Positions 57,301 to 63,744 of a stretch of 64,000 bases of DNA are shown here, one piece after another. Source of the stretch: Diphasiastrum complanatum. Lineage: Eukaryota > Streptophyta > Lycopodiopsida > Lycopodiales > Lycopodiaceae. Under the pieces are notes generated by a model. It did no database searches and had not been told where the DNA came from. It saw only the letters and a list, made by a program, of their open reading frames with translations. Position numbers and translations under genes: made by a program. The stretch covers positions 45,947,835-46,011,834 of the forward strand of contig CM055104.1 of NCBI GenBank assembly GCA_029204225.1, given 5' to 3'. The stretch's first letter is position 1; each line of letters starts with the position of its first letter.

Positions 57301-59486
57301 TTGAAATGTTGAACAACATGCGGATCTGTTTCCAATAGATAAAGGGAGATCAGTTTTTCATATGCACAGGATTGGAGATATGGTGTTAGTTGGTATGCTC
57401 CCAACAACCAATGGCTGGATTCTCATGAACGCAGGAGCCTTTTGCGACAGTTGTTGCATTAAGTGATATTGCCATTTCATGTTTGCAATGCAATCTCACT
57501 CCGGCCCTTATATGCTTACAATGCAATCTCACTCCGCCATCTTACCAGTTTGCCATCCTCAATATATGCTCTTATATGTCCAGAAGTGATAATTAACGGA
57601 TTAAATATTGAAGTGTAGTAATCCTCTGTATAAAAAATACGTTTTTTTTTTCAAGGGCCTGTTCCGGAACAGAACGCATTCCGTTCCGGAACGGGCAACT
57701 AAGGTCCGTAATATTGGTCCCGAGCTTGTTGCATTGGTCCATATTGGTAGTCAGACAACTCGCATTCATGCTCCCACCGTCCCTGTCTCCCACCCACTCC
57801 TTGTTGAAGTAGCCTTAACCAGTTCTTACTCCTTTTAGAGTACTCATATGCTTCGCACTCTCCTGTATTAAATAGGTACTTTCTCTTCACATGCTGACTT
57901 TTATACTATTCCTATTGAGCAGTACGATATTATACTTGGTGTTGATTGGTTTGCCTCTTTAGGAGATGTTACTTCATTCTAGCTGAACAGCGTATCTCTG
58001 TCCTAGTTGATAATTCTTCGTTTATTTTACTTGGTATCAATTCGATTGCTGATCATAACCTTATGATTGCCAAGCAAGTGGTTATAGCAGTAAAAGAAGT
58101 TAGAGTTTAATGTTTTAAGAACAAACAGCAAGGCAGCTATTTGTAATGACGAATTGCACAAATCTTATCCAAGAGATAGGAACTTGGCCATTAAATTTTC
58201 AAATACAAATGTTCGTGGCAGAAGGGTTTTCAGTTTACTTTTCTAATTTGAGGAATGGTCACTGAATTATACTATAAGTGTTATTTATGTGTGACCTGGA
58301 GGTTTGTATTGAAGTCTAAGATCTTCATGTTTTCTTTGACTTCAAATGGGTTCTTAATTTTGATAAGCTGTGCTCCATGTAAGTAGTTAGTCAATATGTG
58401 GGTCATTCTTTGGGTTGAACAGGTACTTATGGAAGAGGACCTAGCAAGGAGTTCACCAGTTCCATGGTACTCACCTCTCGATACAAGCCGCCTTTCATTG
58501 TCCAGTTTTCGGCTTACTACTGTGGGACGCTTCCTCACTCGTAGCCTGGTATGACAATGTTGTAGGAGTGGTGTGTTGGATTGTGCTAAACTTCAGGATT
58601 TTGTATCTTGACAGAAACTAAGATAATGTTCATGACATGTCGTGAAGGTTCAAGTCCTGGAAAGATTGAAGCTAGCTCCTGAAGGAAGTGTACGAGTTAG
58701 CTCATTTTTGGAAAAAGCTGCAGATAGTCTTGTTGAAGGGGGCAGGTTGGTCTGCTTTTATTGTGATACTGGATATTATTTTGTTCTGCAATTTATGCTG
58801 GTTTTATGTTATTTTCAAGAAATTACTTAGTACAGTAGTGGTGCTACAAGTGAACATGTCTTGGATATTATATGTTTGTTAAAAGGGGATGCTTATTGGG
58901 CATTAATGGGAGGTAGAGTTTCTTTTATTCCTTGGTTGTTGCAACAAGGAGCTGGACTAGTCTCGTTGTGATTAGATCAAATTCGATCACGTTTGTGAAA
59001 GTGTAAGCTTATATCTTGTCTATCTGAAAATTTATGCAATCTCATTCAGCGGCACTATGAAGTAGAATCTTAAATGCCGTACCTGGTAACTTGGTAAAGA
59101 ACCCTGATTACAAGCAATGAATGTAAGTTGGAGGACACACGAGCAAGTCTATCATGGTTGTTTTTGGCATTGAGTGAAGATACCAGATGATGACATTCTG
59201 TTGAAGAAATTGTTTGATTCGCTGATTGCATTGTCAATGTTTTTGTTTCTACTTAGCAATGTGAAAAGTGTCCAACTACATATTACCGGTTATAACAGCT
59301 CAAATATGTCCTGCAAAGTCGTATACAGTTTTTCTGTTCATGATGACACACTATGCTAGAGATTTAATATGCTAGAGGTTTAAGTGATTGAGGATTCTCT
59401 AAATGGTTGAAATGTTGGAATTTCCTTGCAGGAAAGAGATCTTCACAGCTATGTATTTCTTCGTTGTTCGGAAACCCTTAAAATGA
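30091..59486 (+). CDS. SMT1: Cycloartenol/sterol C24-methyltransferase, complete 13-exon gene
   Basis: Transfers methyl from S-adenosylmethionine to C24 of cycloartenol, the entry step of phytosterol side-chain alkylation, at the ER membrane (family knowledge). Exons: 30091-30173, 31456-31522, 36240-36313, 43537-43621, 43722-43777, 45658-45712, 45961-46008, 46405-46488, 46644-46760, 47087-47170, 58423-58548, 58648-58745, 59432-59486. All introns are GT-AG, phases agree throughout, and the sum is 1032 bases, 343 codons plus TGA; flowering-plant SMT1 is about 336. Visible landmarks: SMT1-type start (MDLASGMGG from residue 7), sterol-binding region [11 protein letters not shown] (62-72), SAM motif [10 protein letters not shown] (105-114), IEATCHAP (175-182), YEWCMTD (204-210), C-terminal sterol-methyltransferase region from ~250 ending [11 protein letters not shown]. 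Departures from the usual pattern include NPVACYKE for DAYGCYKE, MEED for WEKD and TAMYFF for TPMYFF. Introns 2, 3 and 10 (4.7, 7.2 and 11.3 kb) hold transposons. SMT1 rather than SMT2 is inferred from the N-terminus and length. Confidence 0.93.
31456..31522 (+). CDS. SMT1: SMT1 exon 2
   Basis: Acceptor CCTGCAG/GTACG, donor ATG/GTATAT. Encodes [19 protein letters not shown], the counterpart of the usual YEKYHVYYGG segment. Too short to stand out as a frame; found by homology. Confidence 0.9.
32500..33085. repeat. LTR-like sequence in SMT1 intron 2
   Basis: Bases 32575-32632 are related to 27786-27840 in the same orientation (CCCAAATGCTCTAATTAGGA region). Just beyond 33085, read on the minus strand, AAGGGGGGAAG looks like a polypurine tract next to the LTR of the minus-strand gypsy relic. 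Plus- and minus-oriented LTR pieces therefore seem to abut here; borders are uncertain. Confidence 0.45.
33795..35255 (-). pseudogene. Ty3/gypsy pol relic (RT end, RNase H, integrase) in SMT1 intron 2
   Basis: Reads right to left: RT with [20 protein letters not shown] (about 35255-35170), the end of RT with [20 protein letters not shown] and [14 protein letters not shown] (35100-34909), RNase H with decayed [16 protein letters not shown] (about 34870-34780), an integrase zinc-finger region near 34110-34220, and integrase [20 protein letters not shown] with [15 protein letters not shown] (34021-33797). There are many stops and frame changes. It starts abruptly inside RT; gag and protease are absent. 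Confidence 0.85.
35256..36239. other. Remainder of SMT1 intron 2, nothing recognised
   Basis: No domain or repeat seen. The sequence ends in TTTTTCTAG, the acceptor for exon 3. Confidence 0.5.
36240..36313 (+). CDS. SMT1: SMT1 exon 3
   Basis: Acceptor TTTTCTAG/GTCAAT, donor CACAG/GTGAGA. Encodes [20 protein letters not shown] plus the following HFAH, including the aromatic sterol-binding region of the family. Confidence 0.95.
36314..38280. other. First part of SMT1 intron 3, nothing recognised
   Basis: AT-rich, with no convincing coding frame or terminal repeat. Plus-strand frames of 60-70 codons have no motif. Confidence 0.5.
38404..38445. repeat. (CT)n microsatellite
   Basis: Pure CT run inside the LTR-like sequence of the copia fragment. 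Confidence 0.95.
39060..39608 (+). CDS. Copia gag, C-terminally truncated
   Basis: ATG at 39060, 182 codons. It opens [20 protein letters not shown] and carries typical copia gag residues: [75 protein letters not shown] and [18 protein letters not shown]. The frame is intact until it leaves homology at GESCGP. The zinc knuckle and pol are absent, so it encodes at most a partial capsid protein. It lies in SMT1 intron 3 in the same orientation as the gene. Confidence 0.85.
   Translation: MASLGESLLGESSKLDGTNHRVWNFKMANILMDRNCWELMTHIELVPTFDPELKDYINRRQKAHRMINLSVKDNIIPPICNAKDAVDAWTILKSMFEIVDSARLVLLQNKLHTLKMEAGATLGDHITKVKDLMDQLASVGETVSDKSIVPIVLNSLSFNYQDYVMSLSARDKLPTFGESCGP
39609..40969. other. SMT1 intron 3, nothing recognised
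   Basis: No domain seen in any frame. The last few hundred bases might be decayed gypsy sequence downstream of the integrase relic at 40970, but I cannot support that. Confidence 0.45.
40970..41263 (-). pseudogene. Ty3/gypsy integrase relic in SMT1 intron 3
   Basis: The minus-strand frame carries [40 protein letters not shown] and [16 protein letters not shown], with one catalytic aspartate of the integrase core. It begins and ends without flanking domains. Confidence 0.88.
41313..41805 (-). repeat. Copia solo-LTR-like remnant, same family as the 50.1-kb element
   Basis: Read on the minus strand it contains TTACTTTGACCCAAAAGGTC and GTGTAACCATGG, then TTTAGGCC-like sequence, in the same order as the LTRs at 50106 and 55443, and it ends TTCCTACA as they do. 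The middle is strongly diverged. No target duplication was found, so it may be a solo LTR or a truncated end. Confidence 0.7.
41806..43345. other. Last part of SMT1 intron 3, nothing recognised
   Basis: No coding frame or repeat border seen, apart from the motif TTAATAAAGCTCTCTC that opens the following microsatellite. Confidence 0.5.
43346..43410. repeat. (CT)n microsatellite preceded by TTAATAAAG
   Basis: A pure CT run directly after GGACATTAATAAAGC. The same arrangement (TTAATAAAGC then CT repeats) ends the LINE tails at 47.77-48.35 kb, so it may mark the 3' end of a related element. Confidence 0.85.
43537..43621 (+). CDS. SMT1: SMT1 exon 4
   Basis: Acceptor ATGTGCAG/GTGGCA, donor AAG/GTGTAG. 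Encodes [20 protein letters not shown] and on to KPGMK, just ahead of the SAM motif. The intron after it is only 100 bases. Confidence 0.93.
43722..43777 (+). CDS. SMT1: SMT1 exon 5 (SAM motif I)
   Basis: Encodes [18 protein letters not shown], the glycine-rich S-adenosylmethionine-binding loop. Acceptor AGTCCAG/GTATTG, donor TTCAG/GTTGTA. Confidence 0.96.
44985..45056. repeat. Three copies of a 28-bp minisatellite
   Basis: The unit GTTGCTCTATTTTCCATCTG plus TGATGTTC occurs in tandem in SMT1 intron 5; the third copy is partial. Confidence 0.85.
45658..45712 (+). CDS. SMT1: SMT1 exon 6
   Basis: Encodes [18 protein letters not shown] after completing a Ser codon. Acceptor ATTGCAG/TGGTGC, donor TCT/GTAAGC. 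Confidence 0.95.
45961..46008 (+). CDS. SMT1: SMT1 exon 7
   Basis: Sixteen codons, [16 protein letters not shown]. Acceptor AATTTCAG/GTGCTG, donor AAG/GTGCAC. Confidence 0.95.
46405..46488 (+). CDS. SMT1: SMT1 exon 8
   Basis: Encodes [20 protein letters not shown] and then ATCHAPNP, covering the conserved acidic and IEATCHAP regions. Donor CCA/GTCAGT. Confidence 0.95.
46644..46760 (+). CDS. SMT1: SMT1 exon 9
   Basis: Encodes [20 protein letters not shown] followed by [19 protein letters not shown], including the conserved YEWCMTD. Acceptor TTGATAG/GTTGCC, donor AAG/GTGCAG. Confidence 0.96.
47087..47170 (+). CDS. SMT1: SMT1 exon 10
   Basis: Encodes [20 protein letters not shown] and ALRLAGFE. 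Donor GAG/GTACTA opens the 11.25-kb intron 10. Confidence 0.95.
47680..48352 (+). repeat. Two tandem LINE-tail-like units, each ending in (CT)n
   Basis: A C-run plus (CT)n (47680-47745) is followed by unit A (47770-48000) and its (CT)n to 48059, then unit B (48069-48288) and its (CT)n to 48351. Units A and B are nearly identical over ~220 bases, 296 bases apart. Both carry CCCGGGTTGTGGGC twice and ACGGCCACGTCCTCCTATGG, and both end GGTGCCCAAAAGATGTTAAT then AAA. The AATAAA and the simple-sequence tail fit the 3' end of a non-LTR retrotransposon. Confidence 0.8.
48354..49090 (+). pseudogene. Non-LTR (LINE) reverse transcriptase relic
   Basis: The frame opens within [42 protein letters not shown], a stop at 48573-48575, then [59 protein letters not shown] (YADD at 48801-48812) and [13 protein letters not shown]. 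Further stops lie at 48954-48959. The next block reads [14 protein letters not shown] before a frame change. Endonuclease and the 5' part are missing. It lies in SMT1 intron 10 in sense orientation. The LINE clade is not decided. Confidence 0.9.
49088..49330 (+). pseudogene. LINE-associated coding fragment, unrecognised domain
   Basis: About 80 open codons directly after the RT relic: [40 protein letters not shown] and [19 protein letters not shown]. The style (LxFKD...R..L..KG) resembles the first ORF or N-terminal region of some LINEs, so two LINE copies may be fused here. This is not certain. Confidence 0.5.
49560..50100 (+). pseudogene. Ty3/gypsy gag relic
   Basis: Plus-strand residues [20 protein letters not shown] and AEFKVAIH, and in a second frame [20 protein letters not shown] with VQLVSP, match the gypsy gag domain. 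The copia element at 50106 is inserted in or beside it. A possible continuation with protease lies at about 57860. Confidence 0.7.
50106..50545 (+). repeat. 5' LTR of the copia element
   Basis: 440 bases, TGTTAGAAATAAATG...GCTTTCCTACA, with a short CT run and AGTTGGGCGCCCAG near the 3' end. Followed directly by the primer site. Confidence 0.96.
50546..50560 (+). other. Primer binding site of the copia element
   Basis: TGGTATCAGAGCTAC directly after the LTR matches the 3' end of initiator tRNA-Met as used by plant copia elements. Confidence 0.93.
51257..51952 (+). pseudogene. Copia gag with two in-frame stops
   Basis: ATG at 51257 ([18 protein letters not shown]). Gag-domain residues: [60 protein letters not shown] and [12 protein letters not shown] at 51683-51685 and TAA at 51794-51796 interrupt the same frame. 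Downstream lie a lysine-rich stretch and the zinc knuckle [14 protein letters not shown] (51902-51943, CX2CX4HX4C). At least the TAA is explicable as C-to-T change of CAA. Confidence 0.88.
51956..55405 (+). pseudogene. Copia pol with two in-frame stops
   Basis: Continuous with gag. Domains in order: protease [10 protein letters not shown] (DSGA at 52154-52165); GAG-pre-integrase [17 protein letters not shown]; integrase with [16 protein letters not shown] and [13 protein letters not shown] with [48 protein letters not shown] and [11 protein letters not shown]; RNase H with [25 protein letters not shown] and [20 protein letters not shown]. Stops at 54236-54238 (TAA) and 54368-54370 (TGA) fall inside RT. 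The segment up to the first of these is open for about 760 codons. All catalytic motifs are present; no frameshift was seen. Confidence 0.94.
55435..55442 (+). other. Polypurine tract of the copia element
   Basis: AAGGAGGG directly before the 3' LTR, the usual start site for plus-strand synthesis. Confidence 0.9.
55443..55884 (+). repeat. 3' LTR of the copia element
   Basis: 442 bases, nearly identical to the 5' LTR; differences include AAGTTT for AAATTT, CCAAG for CCAGG, GCCCTT for GCTCTT and CTCTCACTCTC in the CT run. Confidence 0.96.
55944..56941. mobile_element. Mutator-like MITE, copy 3
   Basis: The left end reads GGGTTTTGACAATCTGCGAG then TTTGCGAGTTT; the complement of the right end reads GGGCCTTGGCATTTTGC. 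The flanks CTTTACAAG (55935-55943) and CTTTACAGG (56942-56950) match at 8 of 9 bases. The interior carries palindromes at 56017, 56601-56618, 56660-56677 and 56715-56732 (TAGCATGCCGGCGTGCTA). Non-coding. Confidence 0.83.
57102..57696. mobile_element. Inverted-repeat element rich in GTTCC pentamers
   Basis: Starts GCCCGTTCCG and ends CGGAACGGGC, a 10-bp perfect terminal inverted repeat. Both ends continue with clusters of GTTCC/GGAAC (GTTCCGTTCCGTTCC on the left, CCGGAACAGAACG on the right) and a GGGTCT/AGGGCC-like block. There is no coding capacity. It resembles a small non-autonomous DNA element, but no target duplication was found, so the class is open. Confidence 0.55.
57860..58110 (+). 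pseudogene. Ty3/gypsy aspartic-protease-region relic
   Basis: The plus-strand frame reads [25 protein letters not shown], matching the end of gypsy protease where YDIVLGMDWL is conserved. A stop follows. It may belong with the gag relic at 49560-50100, the two being separated by the copia element, MITE copy 3 and the GTTCC element. Confidence 0.7.
58423..58548 (+). CDS. SMT1: SMT1 exon 11
   Basis: Encodes [20 protein letters not shown] then a serine/leucine-rich block ending VGRFLTRSL, the start of the C-terminal sterol-methyltransferase domain. Acceptor TTGAACAG/GTACTT, donor CTG/GTATGA. Confidence 0.95.
58648..58745 (+). CDS. SMT1: SMT1 exon 12
   Basis: Encodes [20 protein letters not shown] and [12 protein letters not shown]. 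Acceptor CGTGAAG/GTTCAA (a weak polypyrimidine tract), donor GGCAG/GTTGGT. Confidence 0.93.
59432..59486 (+). CDS. SMT1: SMT1 exon 13 and stop codon
   Basis: Completes Arg and encodes [17 protein letters not shown], then TGA at 59484-59486. Acceptor TTCCTTGCAG/GAAAGA. Family proteins usually read TPMYFFLARKP here. Confidence 0.95.
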
Positions 59487-60302
59487 GCAGTAACTTGTAG
59501 ATCTATTTCACCCCATTACATATAGGTTCAAACGGTACCTATTCTCAGCAGGAGAAATGCTATCTGCTCCATGTAGGACTCATGAAAATGCAAATGACTG
59601 CATAGGTTCAAGTTACTGGTTGAAATCACAAAAAGGTTTCTTGAGTTCAAATATTGTTAGATCATTCTTTTTTACACTATCAGAAATCAGCAAGACATCA
59701 GTTTATGTTTTAGCAGAGAATTTGTTTTTGAAGGAATCTCAACTTTGCACATCTCACAGCTTCCGAGATCTATGAAAATGGCTTCACTATTTATAAGAAA
59801 GCTGCATTTGTAAACTCTCATGTTCTTATATCAGATAGTAATTCAAGTTTATCTTCTAACGGATAACGTCTTTTATGATGTGTACAGAATATTTCACTTC
59901 AATGAATTTAAATTCTTTCAACTTGACTCTGGTGGTTGCATTTTCCATTTGCCTGTTAAATTGTTGAGAGAACTCATTAGAAATGATGTCACAACTACAT
60001 TTTAAGAGGAACTACACACTGGCTATTATTTACACCAAATCTGCTCAACGAAACCAATAAAGGAGTTGCACGCTTGAAACTATATGAGCTTGTGCTTGTG
60101 TCTTTTCTATCTACATGAGCAGCTAGATGGGAAGCAAAACAGGAACTTACTGATCTCTGTTTCTAAAGAGCTTGCTGTTTGGATCTAATGTTGTTGGGGA
60201 AGCTGTCTCAACGTCATCCCTTATCACAAGGATTTTTGACTAAAATTTTTAGGCTCAAAACTAATAAAGCTTTTTTACAAAGTTTTTTAATAGTTGTCCA
60301 TG
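59487..60302. other. 3' flank of SMT1, nothing further recognised
   Basis: Contains the SMT1 3' UTR, whose end I cannot place. Frames of 60-70 codons here have no motif. AATAAAGGAG near 60056 could be a polyadenylation signal. Confidence 0.45.
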
Positions 60303-60407
60303 GATGGACATGCTAAAAATGTAACTTTGAGAAAGTAGGCATACATCCTACCCAAAAGGCAGCGATGGATGGATTCTACACATCGCTTCAAAGGTACGTT
60401 GGCTGCA
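60303..60407 (+). repeat. Left direct repeat of the Penelope-like element
   Basis: Begins GATGGACATGCTAAAAATGT and ends TTGGCTGCA. It matches 62471-62581 with about five substitutions and a 6-base gap. Confidence 0.9.
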
Positions 60408-60958
60408 ACGATGGTATACTAATCGCATTTCTATACATAATAATGCTTGTTTACTTCTGAAAAATAGAGTAGGGATGGTCCTATCCTTAAGGTATGCTAT
60501 CTACTGAAACTTCAAAAAAGCAGACAATTTAACGTAATCCATAGACCTTATCTAAACGCTTTTCTGCTCCTAAACGTAGCTATGGACTAAAAAGACCAAT
60601 TTTTTTTGTCGTTATGATATAAAGAGAAAACATTTACGGAAACACAACAATGGCAGCCTCTCAAAAAGCCTCGTCTACAAACATTCAAGTATGACTTTTC
60701 GTTATCAATTCGTTTGCGATGCACAAACAAGAATGGGATAAGTATTTCCTTATAGTGTAACAACTATGTCTCTTCAAAAATAAATTTTTTTTTTTTATTT
60801 TTTCTTTTTTTTTAATAAAGATGACTTTAGAAAAAAGATACTACTTCCCAAAAAGCATAATTAACTAAATGACTCTTTAAAGAAATCCTCGTCAAAACAC
60901 CTAACAAGCTAATGTGAATGAAGTTGCTTTCGAACTTTATGACAGTTGACTTAAACTT

Positions 60959-62050
60959 ATGAGACTTTCATCTTCTTATGCATTTTTGGACGAAAATACA
61001 AAAAAGAAACATGCTGATTTTTGTAAAGATACTACATTAAGCTATATTAGAAAGGGTAAATGGCTTCATGGAAATATTGCTTCTCTTACTAAGAAAAGGA
61101 TTGCCAATGATGAACTACAATGGCTTACCAACTTTCTTTACGTAAACGGTATCAATAAAGCACAACACAACCCATGCTCTATGTGTAAATTCTTTGCACA
61201 AACATTGGCCATACAAAGACTCAATAGTCCGGACTTTACTCCTTTTCCCAATGATTCCCTTGCATATATAATGGATATTATTACTAAGCTCTTACCAGAA
61301 ATTTTCTTAGGGAATGATTAAGGATTCATTTAGATGGATTACCAATGCTCACAACTGCTATTTTACCAGACTTGCCAAATTTCTCACAGGAGCTCTTGGT
61401 ATGTTGTCACCGTTTCTCATGGAAGGTGCAGGCCGTAAGGCAAATACATACAAGAGTATGTATCCTAAGAGCAGATACAATTCAACATTGGCAATGTGAG
61501 TCATTTATGGACTTCTATCTAAATCTACCACCCTTGATTACCAACATATGACATTTCTAGATGTTACAAGAATATTCCCTTAGATGGTCCCCAAAGGACT
61601 GAAAACTGTCATTAAAAAGGCAATGAAATATGCCTTCAAACATTCCATACATTATCTACTTTATTATAAATGGAATCACATACGCGAAAAATTCAAATGG
61701 TCATGGGATAAAAAGCAATCACACGAATGGCACGCTCTTGATATAAATTTGCTTTATCAATGGAATGATCTCCTGATTAATAACTGTATTGTTGAACTAG
61801 GGAACAAAACTTGGAGACAAGTATGTGGTTTTTGTGTTCACCCACATGGTGTAATTGGTATTTATCCTTCTTTGAAGCACAATTTATAAAGAGACTTGCC
61901 AGATTAGGCCTTAACACTTTTATAAATAACTTTATACATTCTTTCAGATACATTGATGACATTTGTTTCATCAATAACCCTAATATTGAGCTTTTATGGA
62001 CAAAACACAAATTAGAACTCCTAAAAATCCATTATGGATCTACCCTTTAG
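60959..62050 (+). pseudogene. Penelope-type reverse transcriptase relic
   Basis: Read in five blocks with frame changes. Block 1 (60959-61321): SYIRKGKWLHGNIASLTKKR and NPCSMCKFFAQTLAIQRLN. Block 2 (61314-61499): ITNAHNCYFTRLAKFLTGAL, in the place of the conserved template-grip region. Block 3 (61500-61580): FMDFYLNLPPLITN then TFLDVTRIFP, in the place of motif A. Block 4 (61584-61867): KKAMKYAFKHSIHYLLYYKW and NNCIVELGNKTWRQVCG, normally followed by the G-I-P-M-G turn, here garbled. Block 5 (61868-62050): FFEAQFIKRLARLGLNTF and SFRYIDDICFINNPNIELLW with catalytic DD at 61955-61960. The order and motifs fit the Penelope family better than any other RT class; that is family knowledge, not a search result. 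Confidence 0.75.
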
Positions 62051-62470
62051 ACTTTCTAGAAATATAAAAGAAAACGTCAAAAGGTAACATTACCAGTTTT
62101 TTAAATATATTTATTGCCTTTGACCAAAATTTTGGTCTAACACAACTCTTAAAGTTTGAAAAAGAAGAGAATTACCTTTTCCTTTTTTACAATACATACA
62201 TCTGGCTTCGAATAGACCGATCTATAATTCATATAAGGTTATTGTTTCACAGGTTATTGCCACAATGTACTGTTGTAACAAACAAGATACATTCATAAAA
62301 GGTCGGAATTTTGAGACGCTTTTCAAAAAAATGGTTTTATGAGGGATAAACTATGTCTTATCATCAATAACTTACTTATGTCAGATTTCTATCCGGTTTT
62401 GTCTTACTCTTTACCACATGATGTCGATTGTATTTTGGTGGGCAGTCAGCTATCCCTTACTTACTCTACC

Positions 62471-62581
62471 GATGGACATGCTAAAAATGTAACTTTGAGA
62501 AAGTAGGCATACATCCTATCCAAAAGGCAGTGATGGATGGATTCTACCTACATACATCACTTCAAAGGTGTGTTGGCTGCA
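62471..62581 (+). repeat. Right direct repeat of the Penelope-like element
   Basis: 111 bases, same orientation as the left copy. It contains an extra CTACAT inside the ATGGATGGATTCTAC...CATCACTTCAAAGG segment. Confidence 0.9.
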
Positions 62582-63560
62582 TCATGATGGTTTCAGGATG
62601 CTGCCTCTTTGGGTTATGGGGATCCCCTTCCTCCGCCTAACCATTTTATTCAGACACTGATTTGTTGTATGAAAAAGGCCGTTGAGATGCACAGTTTTGT
62701 TATTAACATTGATAGGGCCACATGTTCTTCTACTGGATCTGAGGATAAGGTTCTTTGCCTGATTGATCTGCTTGAGACTATTGACTAGGTAAAGATTTAT
62801 CTTGAGTTTGTTAAGTAGAAAGACACTTTGAGCTTAGTGGAAAATCTTTATAGTCGTCTTAATGATTTCATTGAAAGATTTGAAGAAGAGGAAAAATTCT
62901 ATAATATGCACATTAGAAAAGTGTTCATGTGCTTGGAAAACAAAAATGGTATTACTCCTGCTATCCTTTCCCATTATGTTTCCGATGCTCCTCTTTCACC
63001 GCACCCTCTAGTTTTTACTGATGACCTTGATGAGGATAGTGCCTCTTAGCTCGAGATCTTCTCTCAAGACATTTGCGACATTGGTGACCTTTCTTCTTAT
63101 GACTTCTGCTAATCTAAAAGCTATCAAGTCCTCTTTGTTCCTAGCAGAATTATTGAGTACAAATCCACTCTCACCTCTTATAAAATCTAGAGTGTTCCTT
63201 CTGTCAATTTCCTTGCACCCATCTCTATTGATTTTTGGATCATGATGACTCATTTGACAAAAAAAGAAATACAAGTTTGCAAGCTGGCCACCCTTCATAA
63301 AAATCCTTCACTTGAGACCCCTGTTTCTTTCGATATCATTATTCGTATGAACAAACTCAAACCCTCTCGCTATCCCTCTGAGCAAACTTGGGCTAGAATT
63401 AGAGGTCACTTTGAAATTGGCTTCAATAGGATTGACTTACACCAAGCCATAGTCTAGAATTGAAAAAGACTTTTTTTTAAATGTAGATGTGATGAAAAAT
63501 GCAAAAGTAGCTCTTCTATCATTTGGTTTGACCATGCTATCTAGTTCATAATGAATAATC
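62582..63560 (+). pseudogene. Coding-like relic of unknown origin
   Basis: Plus-strand blocks with protein-like composition: SLGYGDPLPPPNHFIQTLIC to LIDLLETID (about 62600-62785), SLVENLYSRLNDFIERFEEE to DDLDEDSAS (62828-63049) and MMTHLTKKEIQVCKLATLHK to GHFEIGFNRIDLHQAIV (63242-63457). Stops and frame shifts separate them. I recognise no family. It may be a decayed host gene, a captured fragment, or an ORF of the neighbouring retroelement. Confidence 0.4.
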
Positions 63561-63744
63561 TTGCCAAGTTTTTTCCTAGTGCTTCCTTCCAAAATCAAAT
63601 GAATGCATTCTTTATGTGGCTTCATAAACCAGCTAGGGATGTAGTGAAATCACGCCGCCTGACTTTTCTCTCAAGGTCCTCTTCCAATGAAAGAGGACAA
63701 GCCTCGAGATCATATCAATCCGATCAAGTGAAAGATTATATAGT

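Larger units (their letters stand above)
60303..62581 (+). mobile_element. Penelope-like retroelement relic between direct repeats
   Basis: A 2.3-kb unit with ~105-111-bp direct repeats at both ends and a reverse transcriptase between them that carries RYIDD rather than the YVDD/YADD of copia, gypsy or LINE elements. Penelope-like elements typically have such LTR-like repeats. No GIY-YIG endonuclease was recognised on either side of the RT. Four frame changes and several stops show that it is dead. The clade is not decided. Confidence 0.72.
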
